Shown: positions 17,508-26,557 of the stretch, in pieces
Numbering within the stretch: position 1 is the first letter of the stretch
Layout of the letters: each line of letters opens with the position of its first letter
Assembly (NCBI RefSeq): GCF_005887115.1
Contig: NZ_PNCJ01000006.1
Location: 1-40,546, forward strand
Source: Pseudoalteromonas rubra
GTDB lineage: Bacteria; Pseudomonadota; Gammaproteobacteria; Enterobacterales; Alteromonadaceae
Direction of reading: 5' to 3'
DNA: 40,546 bases
Made by a program: the position numbers and the translations under genes
Notes under the pieces: generated by a model
Seen by the model: the letters and a program-made list of their open reading frames with translations, nothing else
What the model was told of the DNA's origin: nothing
Database searches by the model: none

Positions 17508-18002
17508 TTATTGCCTCCGGGCAACAAAAATATCACCGTACTCACTGTGTTCAATATGCATATATACCCTACGATTGTCACCCATATGGACGATGATGTA
17601 GATATGGTGCTCTTTGTCCCCACTCTCTTGATGAAAGGTGTTTACGAGGAGGGAATTTTCACATGTCCAGGTCCCGGTTCTGCGCTCAACTTCACCGCCT
17701 CCCTCATACACCAGCTTAGTTGAGAAAGTGTTGTCAGGCATGTACTGAGAGTCCCAGTAGTAACCATCTTCATCAGCACGGGCACGAAAATTCCCGGTCC
17801 AGTTGCCCACCATTCCCTCGCACAAATCTGTGGTTTTTTCAGGCATATTTCTGAGCATAGTGTTAAGCTCCAAAAGAAATTCATCTCTTGATTCTCTTAT
17901 CTTGTTTTCCTCGAGCGTGAAAACAAAATACACCATAGAAACAAAAGCAATGGCAAAGCCTACTCCAAACCCGACTCCCCAATATAAAACCTTTTTAATC
18001 AT
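17508..18002 (-). CDS. Unknown membrane-anchored protein with lipocalin-like C-terminus
   Basis: A 164-residue protein with one N-terminal transmembrane helix (about 5-28, VGFGVGFAIAFVSMVYFVF), then a short helical stalk, then a beta-rich domain. The order GNWTGNF near 67, a dense run of beta strands and GTWTCENSLLVNTF near 109-122 resembles small lipocalin-like domains. Two cysteines (near 61 and 113) could form a disulphide in the periplasm. GAGG precedes the ATG. No function can be assigned. Confidence 0.75.
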   Translation of the reverse strand: MIKKVLYWGVGFGVGFAIAFVSMVYFVFTLEENKIRESRDEFLLELNTMLRNMPEKTTDLCEGMVGNWTGNFRARADEDGYYWDSQYMPDNTFSTKLVYEGGGEVERRTGTWTCENSLLVNTFHQESGDKEHHIYIIVHMGDNRRVYMHIEHSEYGDIFVARRQ

Positions 18003-18119
18003 CTAAGACCTCAATAAAGCTAAACAGTAATATGCGCGCAGAGCAAACATAACATACTCAACATCAGGGTGTGATGTTAGATAACACTTTATGCTTTTTG
18101 GTCCTATATAAACGACGAA

Positions 18120-18137
18120 GCCCGCTTAAACGCGGGC
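18120..18137 (-). terminator. Terminator-like hairpin after the FHA gene
   Basis: GCCCGC (18120-18125) pairs with GCGGGC (18132-18137) across a six-base loop, 32 bases after the minus-strand stop. The following minus-strand sequence is only moderately T-rich. Confidence 0.6.
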
Positions 18138-18169
18138 CACGTGTCGCCACTCACAAAACTGAGCACTTA

Positions 18170-19171
18170 TTAACTTACCAGTAACTCATCATGCTGATTA
18201 AAGAGAGTTGAAGCCTCAAGTTGCTGTCCTTTGACGATACTGAAATGCCTGCCACCAAAACGCACCCGGCCTCGCTTACGCTCAATAAGCGACTCTGCCA
18301 TTGACTTGTCTTTCATCCGGTCGACAAACTGCTTACGGGCGCGATGGATTTGAATATTAATGTGGCTTTCGGTCAGGCCCAAGTCACGCGACAACTGCTT
18401 CACAGAGACCCAGCCTTGTGATGCATCATCGACCTGATGCTGCATATCTTTTACTTTGTACCTCGCCAACAGTGCGGTCAGGTAATGGTGTGTCCGGGTT
18501 TCAAAATCGACTTCTTCCTGAGCCTGCTTCACCTGTAACTCGGCGTATTCCTCATCCTGGCTCAATGTAAAATGATACTCAAGATCGCCGGGATCTGTAT
18601 CTGTGACCTCTGCCGTGCACTCCTGCTGACTTGCCCGCGTCTGGATCAGGCTCCATACCTGTTGCGCAAAACGCAGTTGCTCACCATCAGTGATACTCAC
18701 CGGATGTTCAGAGCCAACTTCCTCGTAACACCAGGTTTGTTCAGCATTATTAAAATACACTATTAGCTCAGGGTCCGATTCACTTGGCAACAGGTGATAA
18801 TTTTCCAACTGGATCACAGGTACCTGCCCATCGACAAGTTCATCGTGACTATAAGGCACCAGTAAGTCCTCTGGTGGAGCCAGATCCGTTACACTAAAGC
18901 TATGACTGCTTGAATCTGAAAAGCGAATTTCATCATTCACATTTAAAGCAACATCCTGGTTATAGGGTACTCGTGCGTCATTCAGCCAGGTGCCGTTACG
19001 GCTCAAATCACGTAAATACCAGTACCCTTGTTGCCATTCAATAACGGCATGAATACGGGAAATGGCCAGTTCGTCAAAGCAACTGTCCACTGAGTGCTTC
19101 AGTCGCCCAAATCGATGGAAAGACTTTAAATACAAATATTTAGATTGCTGTTTATGTTTTAACGTGGCCAT
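18170..19171 (-). CDS. FHA-domain protein with helix-turn-helix-like C-terminus
   Basis: A 333-residue cytoplasmic protein. The N-terminal FHA domain (about 15-95) has all hallmark residues for phosphothreonine binding: RFGRLKHS with Gly22-Arg23, AISRIHAV with Ser38, Arg39 and His41, and LSRNGTWLN with Asn59. A middle region (about 100-200) is undefined. The segment WVSVKQLSRDLGLTESHINI near 246-265, followed by a basic helix, looks like a winged-helix or helix-turn-helix DNA-binding domain. GAGGAG lies five bases upstream of the ATG. It is divergent from a Ser/Thr kinase at 19475, so it is the natural candidate for a phospho-regulated partner or transcription factor of that kinase. Confidence 0.85.
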   Translation of the reverse strand: MATLKHKQQSKYLYLKSFHRFGRLKHSVDSCFDELAISRIHAVIEWQQGYWYLRDLSRNGTWLNDARVPYNQDVALNVNDEIRFSDSSSHSFSVTDLAPPEDLLVPYSHDELVDGQVPVIQLENYHLLPSESDPELIVYFNNAEQTWCYEEVGSEHPVSITDGEQLRFAQQVWSLIQTRASQQECTAEVTDTDPGDLEYHFTLSQDEEYAELQVKQAQEEVDFETRTHHYLTALLARYKVKDMQHQVDDASQGWVSVKQLSRDLGLTESHINIQIHRARKQFVDRMKDKSMAESLIERKRGRVRFGGRHFSIVKGQQLEASTLFNQHDELLVS

Positions 19172-19474
19172 GTTCGCTCCTCGATAACTGCTTCGGGTTG
19201 TCGCGATAACACATCAATCGCTCTGACCCGGAAAACTGTTCCTCAATAATCTTAACACCGTTTCGCGAAAACACCGATTTCACCACATTACACCAAAATA
19301 TTGCTTTAACTGAAACAATCTCATCCGACCAACTCGTCTGATAGACTGGCATTTGATTTGCTTAACCGTTACTATTGCTATTCGGTACATGTCGTTCTTT
19401 TTGCACGTCATTTATCCGGCGATACATATGCCTTCAAGGCGTTGCAACTCGTAAGGTACAAGATAAAAAATAAC

Positions 19475-22096
19475 ATGGATAAATCGCAGCCGTCAGCTAA
19501 CTCAGCGCAGCCTAATGGGGGATCCCCCACTTCTCAGCAGATGAATTTGCCTGAACACTATCATGTTATAAAAGTGTTAGGTGAAGGCGGAATGGGCGAA
19601 GTTCTGTTGGCACAAGATATCCGGCTAAATCGAAAAGTGGCAATAAAGCGCCTCAAAACACAGGCTGCAGGCACCGACGTCTCTCTCGCGGTCGCTGAGG
19701 CTCAAATTCTTGCCAGATTAAATCACACACACATAGTTCAGCTTTACGACATAATAACAACCCCAGATCAGGTTTATCTGGTCATGGAATATGTCGATGG
19801 CACCACGTTGTTTTATCACCAAAAAACTCAGATACTGAGCCTGGAGCAAACACTAACCTTGCTGATCCAGGTTGCTAATGGCATTGCAGCCGCTCATCAG
19901 TGTGGCGTGATACATTGTGACCTAAAACCCGCCAATATCTTGCTGGATAAGGATCAGCAGATAAAAATTACCGACTTTGGTATCGCCCGCATCACACACA
20001 CATCCGAGACTGCAACTCACGCTGACACAACACAAAGTCACGCCAGTATGACCGCCACCTCGCCCGAGCAGCTTAAAGGCGAAGCTCTTTCACCTCAGTC
20101 GGATCTATTTGCTTTTGGTGTCCTTGCTTACGAATTGATAAGCGCTCGTCACCCTTTTGGTAAGACTCAGTTGCGTGAGCGTATATTACAAGGTAAACAT
20201 GACGATGCCGCGGAGATCTTGCCCGCTTTACCTGAACCACTGATTCACCTGTTAAACCAGCTGCTGTCGGTTGACCCTGAAAAACGCCCGGCCAATGCCA
20301 GACAAGTGGCGAAACGACTTGAGCAAATTCTGATAGCTATCACGCAAAACGCTATCCTGGATCAGGAAACCGTGCCTTTTGAACCTGATGTGTCTGCACC
20401 AGATACCCCACAGCCACGTCATACGCGCCCAAAGAACCGCGCTAAATACCTCGCTATAATCGCTTGTTCCCTGGTGTTTATAACCGTATTTGTCGCCTGG
20501 CTGTTTCACCAGCCCCCGCAAGAAAAGCGATATGTGTTGGTCCTTAAGCCTCAACTCACTCTGACAAAACAGCTCAGTGACGAGCAAACTAAGAGCACCC
20601 TTGCCAGCGTCGATCACGCGCTGCGTCAGCTTATCATTGACGGAAAGCATACTGAATTGATTGCTCACCGCCCGGAGGCGGAACACTCTTTGCGCCAGCT
20701 GGCAACAACGACGGGGGCAACAGACATAATCAGTACTGAGCTTACCTGCAGTGAACATAGCTGTGAAACGGTCGTAAAAAGGCTGGGAGGCGAGAAGTGG
20801 ACCGTTCAGCAGCAGATCAGCTGGCCGATGGCCCTCACCAGTGAAATAGAGAACTTTTATTCCACCCAAGTGCAGGCTGTCAAACTGTTTCCAGATCTAA
20901 CGCCAAACAGTTTGCCTCTCGAAACCGTCAGGCAACAAGATTACCTGAGTTATCTGCAAATTTACCAGGATGTGTCTAACCAGGGTGCTTATAACCTGAG
21001 TAATCTGGACAAGTTGCGGCAGGTGCTGACAAATTCCCCTTACCTGTTTGCGGCCTATGGACTATATAGTGACATAAGCTTAACGGTATACGATCAGACC
21101 AAAAGAGAAGAATTACTAACACAACTGCGCGCTACTTTGAGAAATGCACCCGCACGTTACAAGCAAAAAGCCATTTTTAACAAAGAGATGATGTTACTTG
21201 CTCTGACCAGCCATGATGAGGCCCTGTTCGAAACACACCTCGCGCTCGCCCGGGCACGACATTTCAGTGTTTACGACATAGAAGTCATCCTGTCAAAACG
21301 AGCCAAACAGCAAGGTGATCTTAAAGCGGCAATTACACACCTTCATGAAGCTATGGCACTCAGAAAAAACACTTCTATCATGTTCAACCTTGCGAATACC
21401 TACTATCAGAATGGTCAATTTGAGCAGGCATGGCATTACCTTGATGAAGTACTCAGGCTGGATCCAGATGATTACTTAGCAAATCAGCTACTCGCAGACA
21501 TTCACCTTACTGAGGGTAGAGTTTCAGCTGCCATTGAACGCTACAAAAAGGTAATCTCTGTAGATGCTCAACCATTCGATATAAACGCACTCGTGCTGTC
21601 TTATATGCTTGACGGGCAATTCTCAGAGGCATTATCCGCGGCTAAACCTCTCACGCAAATAGAGAACAATTCTTTGTTTTTGCTTAATCTGGCTGACATT
21701 GAAAAGCTCAACGGCAATATGGAAAAAGCAGCATATTTTTATGAGCAGGTGATAGAGAAAAACAAAGCATCTGATGATTTTTATGACCTACTTGATGTTG
21801 CTCAGGCTCATGCCCAGCTCAGCAACCATGAGCAGGCCGTGACCGTGCTCAACCAGGCCATAAAACAGTCACCCGACAATCGTGAGTACGCATTTACAGC
21901 AGCCCTTGTATACACGCAGGTGGGTGAACTTACTTCCGCAATGGTGAACGTAAAATCGGCACTGGAACTTGGCTATGGCGCGGTCTGGTTTAATTTGCCG
22001 TGGTTTGAAGCGCTTTGCCAGCGAGATGAGTTTAAGCAGATTATATCAAGCTACCAAAAAGCCACGCTTTGTCAGAAGCGTCAACCCAAAAGCTGA
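19475..22096 (+). CDS. Transmembrane Ser/Thr protein kinase with C-terminal TPRs
   Basis: An 873-residue Hanks-type kinase. The kinase domain (about 30-285) shows the Gly-loop GEGGMGEV, the VAIK lysine (Lys58), HCDLKPANILL with Asp149 (HCD in place of HRD), DFG at 167-169 and SPEQ at 196-199. The Cys in place of the HRD Arg suggests that activation does not depend on activation-loop phosphorylation, as in non-RD kinases. One membrane helix (about 325-345) is followed by an extracytoplasmic part, with tetratricopeptide repeats from about 610 to 850 (NLANTYYQNGQFEQAWHYLD). I prefer the ATG at 19475; the in-frame ATG at 19358 adds 39 residues with no domain. The 303-base divergent gap with the FHA gene must hold both promoters. 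Confidence 0.92.
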   Translation: MDKSQPSANSAQPNGGSPTSQQMNLPEHYHVIKVLGEGGMGEVLLAQDIRLNRKVAIKRLKTQAAGTDVSLAVAEAQILARLNHTHIVQLYDIITTPDQVYLVMEYVDGTTLFYHQKTQILSLEQTLTLLIQVANGIAAAHQCGVIHCDLKPANILLDKDQQIKITDFGIARITHTSETATHADTTQSHASMTATSPEQLKGEALSPQSDLFAFGVLAYELISARHPFGKTQLRERILQGKHDDAAEILPALPEPLIHLLNQLLSVDPEKRPANARQVAKRLEQILIAITQNAILDQETVPFEPDVSAPDTPQPRHTRPKNRAKYLAIIACSLVFITVFVAWLFHQPPQEKRYVLVLKPQLTLTKQLSDEQTKSTLASVDHALRQLIIDGKHTELIAHRPEAEHSLRQLATTTGATDIISTELTCSEHSCETVVKRLGGEKWTVQQQISWPMALTSEIENFYSTQVQAVKLFPDLTPNSLPLETVRQQDYLSYLQIYQDVSNQGAYNLSNLDKLRQVLTNSPYLFAAYGLYSDISLTVYDQTKREELLTQLRATLRNAPARYKQKAIFNKEMMLLALTSHDEALFETHLALARARHFSVYDIEVILSKRAKQQGDLKAAITHLHEAMALRKNTSIMFNLANTYYQNGQFEQAWHYLDEVLRLDPDDYLANQLLADIHLTEGRVSAAIERYKKVISVDAQPFDINALVLSYMLDGQFSEALSAAKPLTQIENNSLFLLNLADIEKLNGNMEKAAYFYEQVIEKNKASDDFYDLLDVAQAHAQLSNHEQAVTVLNQAIKQSPDNREYAFTAALVYTQVGELTSAMVNVKSALELGYGAVWFNLPWFEALCQRDEFKQIISSYQKATLCQKRQPKS

Positions 22097-22100
22097 CGCT
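22077..22100 (+). terminator. Small hairpin over the kinase stop codon
   Basis: AGCGTCA (22077-22083) pairs with TGACGCT (22094-22100) over a ten-base loop, and the stop codon sits in the right arm. There is no U-run, so it is at best a weak terminator between convergent genes. Confidence 0.3.
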
Positions 22101-22121
22101 CTGTTATCATACAACTGGTGA

Positions 22122-22652
22122 TTATGCTGGCTTATCACGTCGTACACCAAGACGCGGGTCTTGAGAGTAGAAAATTTCGTTAAGCGCGCCTGCTGAATTG
22201 TTTAGTCTGACAGCAACAAATCTGAAGTCGATTTCGTCAAATTTGCCTGCTGTTGATGCCACACCACTTAGCACATTCTTGATGGTCAAGACCAGTGTTT
22301 TACCTTGATTCTCAATATCAGTTGTCAGCTGATAATCCTGCGAATCCTGCTCACACGATAAAGAAATACCGCTTTGCCAGAAGCGCCAGTCACTATCTGC
22401 ACAATCTTCCATCTCTACAATGAACACGGCCTGCTGCTTCGAGATTAGGGCACGACGCGCATTTTCAGAAATGCCCGGTATATCGCCCAGATTAAACACA
22501 ACATTAAGTTGAGCACCTTGAGGGACCGGCGTGTATTCGCCACTTGCTCTATCGTAATACTGCAATCCCCAATCATCACTTGTTGTTGTCGGGCTGAGTC
22601 GGAATAAATAGTTTTCGCTACTTAGGTCAAAGCTTAGAACATCATTTTGCAT
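22122..22652 (-). CDS. Unknown 176-residue cytoplasmic protein
   Basis: I do not recognise this acidic protein, which has no signal peptide or membrane helix. It is beta-rich, with segments such as NYLFRLSPTTTSDDWGLQYY and AQLNVVFNLGD, and two Cys residues (near 104 and 118, M1 at 22652). The ATG at 22652 is chosen because AAGGAG lies eight bases upstream; a GTG at 22661 overlaps that site. It converges on the kinase gene and diverges from the GH18-like gene at 22861, sharing a 208-base promoter region with it. That arrangement suggests co-regulation with the pseudo-chitinase. Confidence 0.75.
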   Translation of the reverse strand: MQNDVLSFDLSSENYLFRLSPTTTSDDWGLQYYDRASGEYTPVPQGAQLNVVFNLGDIPGISENARRALISKQQAVFIVEMEDCADSDWRFWQSGISLSCEQDSQDYQLTTDIENQGKTLVLTIKNVLSGVASTAGKFDEIDFRFVAVRLNNSAGALNEIFYSQDPRLGVRRDKPA

Positions 22653-22860
22653 TTTAGTCACTCCTTATTGGTTATTGCGCTCAACAAGCTTACTCTGAGT
22701 CTTTCAAAAACACCAATAAAATCCGACAATTATTAGTGCAAATGACGCAATTGTTATTCTCTGCCATACAGCAAGTGTCATGTAATGTCGGTGTAATGGT
22801 TACCAGCAGCAAATCTCTTCATAGTATCGGTCAGTCCAGTTGAAAGATTAAGTTGTCACA

Positions 22861-23577
22861 ATGGCTTTTGAACATAAAAAATGCTCTGGTGTTTCTCAAA
22901 AAGCAATCTATATTACGGGTGCCCAGGTAAGACCTGATGGCTTGGATGGCGCTAAACTCACCGCCATTGGTGGTGTACAAGCCTTTCAGGCACATCTGGA
23001 TACGACACGGAAAAATTACCCTGAAACAAAGCTGTTATTAAGCCTGTCTCCCGATGACAGCGGCCTGCGCTGTCTAAGTCAGGATATCAATGGTAGACAG
23101 GTATTCTGTCAAAGCGTGGTTGACTTTTTGCAACAATACCAACTTGACGGGCTGAATCTGGATGGCGCGTTTTACCAAGCTCAACTTGAAACTCAAGCGA
23201 TCAGTGGGAGTGCCCATTTTCAAAATATTGTCGCCATCTCACCTCACGATTTTGATGCACTCTTTTTGGGTTTAAAATACCAGTTTGACCAAGCAGCAAA
23301 ACATAACGGGCAAACCTACTTGCTGACGCAAATCTCAAATAGCACCGGGCCCTTGCTAAATCACAGTTACCCGGGGGAACTGGCACCGAGCAGCAACATG
23401 ACAGGAGAGATGCTTGCATCAACAGAACGTTCATCAGACCTTACCTGCCTGAGCGATGAGGAAGCTGCATCCTTGAGTGGTGGCTCAGCCGTAAATGGTC
23501 TGCGCGGTATCGTAAAGTATCACGACACACCACTGACCAGCGAGCAGGAACGTGATTACTTCAGATACAGTCGATAA
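22861..23577 (+). CDS. Degenerate GH18-chitinase-like protein
   Basis: A 238-residue protein without a signal peptide. The order YPETKLLLSLSPDD, then FCQSVVDFLQQYQLDGLNLDG (about 82-102) mirrors strands 3 and 4 of a GH18 TIM barrel. There the family has SxGG and the catalytic DGxDxDxE. Here the motif reads D96-G-L-N99-L-D101-G-A103, so the catalytic Glu is replaced by Ala and one Asp by Asn. The later segment HNGQTYLLTQISNSTGP fits the following strand. It is therefore probably a binding or scaffold protein rather than a chitinase. The length is shorter than a complete GH18 barrel. The start has only a weak binding site, so an alternative start is possible. Confidence 0.65.
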   Translation: MAFEHKKCSGVSQKAIYITGAQVRPDGLDGAKLTAIGGVQAFQAHLDTTRKNYPETKLLLSLSPDDSGLRCLSQDINGRQVFCQSVVDFLQQYQLDGLNLDGAFYQAQLETQAISGSAHFQNIVAISPHDFDALFLGLKYQFDQAAKHNGQTYLLTQISNSTGPLLNHSYPGELAPSSNMTGEMLASTERSSDLTCLSDEEAASLSGGSAVNGLRGIVKYHDTPLTSEQERDYFRYSR

Positions 23578-23614
23578 TTAGAAGGTAGATAATTGCCTGT
23601 GCAGGTGTAGGTTG

Positions 23615-24016
23615 TTAGCTTGACTCTGCAAGCGCGCACAACGCATTCAAAGCAGCCTGTGCATGTTCGTTTTTGACAAAAAGATGGTCATGATAAAAAG
23701 CGGCGACCACATTTGCACTAATCCCCTGCTCGGTCAGGCACTGGGCTACAGCTGCCGTCAGCCCAACCGCATCCAGGCTGGAATGTACACTTAAAGTTAT
23801 CTGACAAAAAGGCCCTTCAAATTCGAGCCCATAAGACTGTGCAGCCGCTTTTTCGACTATCAGGGTAAGCCCTTCTTGCTCCTGAAACGTTGCAAGCGGA
23901 TGAAGTGGTGCATACTCTTCAAGACTCCCTGATACGCTACAAAAGACATATTCTTCTGGGTTTAGAACGGGCTCCATCGTTTTCAGCAGCGCAGTCAAAT
24001 TAACAATGCCTGACAT
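23615..24016 (-). CDS. ACT-domain protein (DUF2241/ACT_7 type)
   Basis: A 133-residue soluble protein with the layout of the small tandem-ACT family. EEYVFCSVSG and LATFQEQEGLTLIVEKAAA form the first half. The highly typical ITLSVHSSLDAVGLTAAV and VAAFYHDHLFV form the second. ACT domains bind small ligands, often amino acids, but no enzymatic partner is known to me for this family. AAGGGA precedes the ATG. It lies 37 bases downstream of the TPR lipoprotein gene, so it may be cotranscribed with the MCE operon, although a functional link is not obvious. Confidence 0.85.
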   Translation of the reverse strand: MSGIVNLTALLKTMEPVLNPEEYVFCSVSGSLEEYAPLHPLATFQEQEGLTLIVEKAAAQSYGLEFEGPFCQITLSVHSSLDAVGLTAAVAQCLTEQGISANVVAAFYHDHLFVKNEHAQAALNALCALAESS

Positions 24017-24053
24017 TATTTTGTTCCCTTTATTATTAGCTTAGAGAAAGGTA

Positions 24054-24857
24054 CTAGTTCATAAAGCGACGCAATTGCGTGAATCGCGCCTGATAATACA
24101 GAGCTCTGTCTAAATCACCAGCATCATTATAGTATTTTGCGGCAATTTCGAAACACTCAATCAATCGATTGGTCAACTCAAGCGAAGCAAAATGCGTAAT
24201 GGCAATATCAAGCGCAGTCGGTACCTTGCTCTGCTCCGTAGCGATACGCCAAACCAGATTGTGATAAACAACAAAAGACAGCACTTCTATGTTGTTCAAC
24301 GCTTTGTCGGCTTTGAGCTTGAGAAGCGCCTGAATGTCTTGTTCAGCCTGTAACCAGTTAATCCTGAGTTGTGCATATTGCCAGCCGACCCAGCGATAAT
24401 AAATGCGTCTTTCCACATCGTCGGCAAATTGGATTTGCAATTGCTCGACCAATGCCAGCGCCTGAGCTTGCTGCCCTCTGGCAAAGGCCAGCTTACTGTG
24501 CATAAAATCTATCGCCGGTTTCAGATCTGTGCGCTCATTTTTGTCAAACATGGCTGCTTCGGCAATTTTATTCTCCGCTTGTGTTGTTTGTCCCTGGCTA
24601 ATATATACCGCAGCCTGTTTGAGTCGGGCTAGCCCCATTTGTTGCGCATCATGTCTTCTGCTGGCATAGCGATAGGCATTATCGTAATAACGCAGTGCCA
24701 ACTGATACTTACCCTGTTGACGCTGATTGTCTCCTTGCGCCAGCCAGGCTGCAGCTTGGCGTTTGAGCCGGGTAACCTGATAGTCTCGCTCCGGTGCCGA
24801 AGAGCATCCTGACAGCCAGAGTATGCAGATCAGAGATAGCCAAATCACTTTAATCAT
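24054..24857 (-). CDS. TPR-like lipoprotein of the MCE operon
   Basis: A 267-residue lipoprotein with lipobox LSGC (Cys18). The mature protein is almost entirely helical, with tetratricopeptide-like repeats such as QQGKYQLALRYYDNAYRYA near 48-66 and DAGDLDRALYYQARF near 246-260. Its start overlaps the end of the MCE gene by eight bases, so it is translationally coupled. Other MCE loci end in a lipoprotein of the PqiC/auxiliary type. A TPR lipoprotein here may serve as an outer-membrane or periplasmic partner in its place. Confidence 0.85.
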   Translation of the reverse strand: MIKVIWLSLICILWLSGCSSAPERDYQVTRLKRQAAAWLAQGDNQRQQGKYQLALRYYDNAYRYASRRHDAQQMGLARLKQAAVYISQGQTTQAENKIAEAAMFDKNERTDLKPAIDFMHSKLAFARGQQAQALALVEQLQIQFADDVERRIYYRWVGWQYAQLRINWLQAEQDIQALLKLKADKALNNIEVLSFVVYHNLVWRIATEQSKVPTALDIAITHFASLELTNRLIECFEIAAKYYNDAGDLDRALYYQARFTQLRRFMN

Positions 24858-25887
24858 GCATTTCTATCTCCCCATTTTTAACCGGTGTACTGATCCCGTC
24901 TCTAAAGACCGGATGGTTATTCAATGCCTCCAGAGTTTTTTCCATCTGTTCAAGTACCTGCTGCACACTATGAACAGTCAGCGCAAACTGTTCACGCTCA
25001 CCGTGAACATCTTTAAGCATTTGCTGCATTACTGTCAGATTGGCATTGAGGTTGTGAAGCACCAGGGGTAATTGACTGTCGGTGATCTCTTTGACAAGTT
25101 CGGTGGGCTGACCATAAGTTGTTAACGTGCTTTGTGCCTGCGTGAGCATACCATCGGTCTTTACCAGTGTCTGGTTTAACTGAGCCAGTAATTGCGGCAT
25201 CTGGGCAAGCCATACCTGGCTTTGTTTCAGTGTTTTTTCAGCTTCGGGCAATAACTCACTTTCACGCAGCTCTTCGCTGACAATCATGATATGGTCACTG
25301 ATTTTTGCCACCCTGTCGAGCGCTCTGAACAATGACCCAGCTTCCGGGTTATCCTCTTTTTGCAGGTTCTGTAGCAACTCCTGAATACTGGATAAGATAG
25401 ATTCCACATCGTCTTTTGAGCGAGACACGTAACCCGCAGTCAGATACTGTTTTCCCAGCGCACTGTTAATATGGGGTACCAATGCTCCGGCAGGCAATGC
25501 CACAAAAGGGCCGACTTTATCCGCTTCAGGTAAAATCAAATCTAAGGTCGTAACTTCATCAAAAATGGGGTGTTGCTCACCGGTCAGCAGTGCATACTTG
25601 ACCACCTTAGCGCTGTATTCCTGAAAAACCCAAAACTCCACGTCAATTTCGTTGCTTTGCAAATTTAACTGGTAATCATCTATACGTCCTATTTCCATAC
25701 CTTTGAAGTATATCGCCGGTAAGGCACTCAGTCCTCGGGCATTATCTAACACGGTTTTGTAGTACACCTTATCCGCGAAGGTATGGTTATTCACCAAGAT
25801 CATGATACAAAACATGGCTAGCAACAGCACGCCGGTAAGGCTAAATGCAATCACTATCCTATTGGCATTTTTGGGCTTGTGCTGCAT
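24850..25887 (-). CDS. MCE (MlaD-like) substrate-binding protein
   Basis: A 345-residue protein with an N-terminal membrane anchor (about 12-33) and one MCE domain (about 40-120). The domain includes the typical ALPAIYFKGMEIGRIDDYQL and a beta-rich continuation. The C-terminal half (about 155-330) is a long coiled coil, as in MCE proteins that form needles or oligomers. MCE rings bind lipids between inner and outer membranes. A GGGGGGAG run precedes the ATG, and the gene overlaps the ATPase gene by 29 bases. The single MCE domain and long helix place it with MlaD-like or YrbD-like proteins, not with the multi-MCE PqiB and YebT. Confidence 0.9.
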   Translation of the reverse strand: MQHKPKNANRIVIAFSLTGVLLLAMFCIMILVNNHTFADKVYYKTVLDNARGLSALPAIYFKGMEIGRIDDYQLNLQSNEIDVEFWVFQEYSAKVVKYALLTGEQHPIFDEVTTLDLILPEADKVGPFVALPAGALVPHINSALGKQYLTAGYVSRSKDDVESILSSIQELLQNLQKEDNPEAGSLFRALDRVAKISDHIMIVSEELRESELLPEAEKTLKQSQVWLAQMPQLLAQLNQTLVKTDGMLTQAQSTLTTYGQPTELVKEITDSQLPLVLHNLNANLTVMQQMLKDVHGEREQFALTVHSVQQVLEQMEKTLEALNNHPVFRDGISTPVKNGEIEMHD

Positions 25888-26557
25888 GCGCTCCCCCCAA
25901 AGTTAACTCTTCCGGTAACCCAAGCTGAAGCTGCTGGTCAGCTAAGCTCACAATCAACTCCTGACGATTAGAACAGAGAATTAAAGTTGTCCCTTTTTCT
26001 TTAAGGTGCTTGAGTAACGCCAGTTCATGACGGCACCAGTGTCTGTCGACCTGTGCCATAGGCGCGTCCCAGATCAACGCCTTTGGCTCCATTATCAAGG
26101 CTCTCGCTAACCCTGCCAGAGATGCAAGCCCGGAGGAGAGTCGATCGGTGCGTTGATCCAAGTACTGACTCAGACCAAACTCTTCACAGATCCCACGTAC
26201 CTTTTGCAGCTTTTCATCATGACTTAATCGACTATGGTGACGATTCAATGGCAGTAGCAGGTTTTCTTCCAAAGTCAGATTAGATATCAACGCAGAGACC
26301 TGAAAAATGACCCCCAGATCACGACGAAAACGCGCGTATTGCAGCGCAGTCATTGCCGGCATTTCAATGTCATCAATTAATACAGTTCCTTGCTGAGGTC
26401 GGGTAATATCACAAATGATACTGAAGAGCAGCGACTTGCCACTGCCAGAGCGACCAGTGACAAGCAGGCATTGTCCACTCTCAACAATGATACTGATATT
26501 GGCCAGTATTGGTTGTTCAGCCAGGCTGTGACTAATATTTCTAAGTTCTATTTTCAT
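25859..26557 (-). CDS. ABC ATPase of the MCE transporter, degenerate catalytic motifs
   Basis: A 232-residue nucleotide-binding protein of the MlaF type. Walker A is intact (GRSGSGKS, about 36-43) and the Q-loop is present (VIFQ). The signature is LSSGLASLA rather than LSGGQ. Walker B reads ALIWDAP, so the catalytic Glu after the Asp is Ala, and the switch His region reads CSNRQE. It should bind ATP but may hydrolyse it poorly. The ATG at 26557 overlaps the permease stop by one base; a GTG three bases upstream is an alternative. Position between permease and MCE gene identifies the complex. Confidence 0.9.
   Translation of the reverse strand: MKIELRNISHSLAEQPILANISIIVESGQCLLVTGRSGSGKSLLFSIICDITRPQQGTVLIDDIEMPAMTALQYARFRRDLGVIFQVSALISNLTLEENLLLPLNRHHSRLSHDEKLQKVRGICEEFGLSQYLDQRTDRLSSGLASLAGLARALIMEPKALIWDAPMAQVDRHWCRHELALLKHLKEKGTTLILCSNRQELIVSLADQQLQLGLPEELTLGGAHAAQAQKCQ

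Noticed and set aside
19152..19352. 66-residue minus-strand frame overlapping the FHA gene start
   Set aside because: It overlaps the start of a better-supported gene and lies in the divergent promoter region.
18170..22096. Type VI secretion regulatory locus (PpkA/Fha)
   Set aside because: No Tss or Hcp genes are in the window, and the FHA protein has a DNA-binding-like tail instead.
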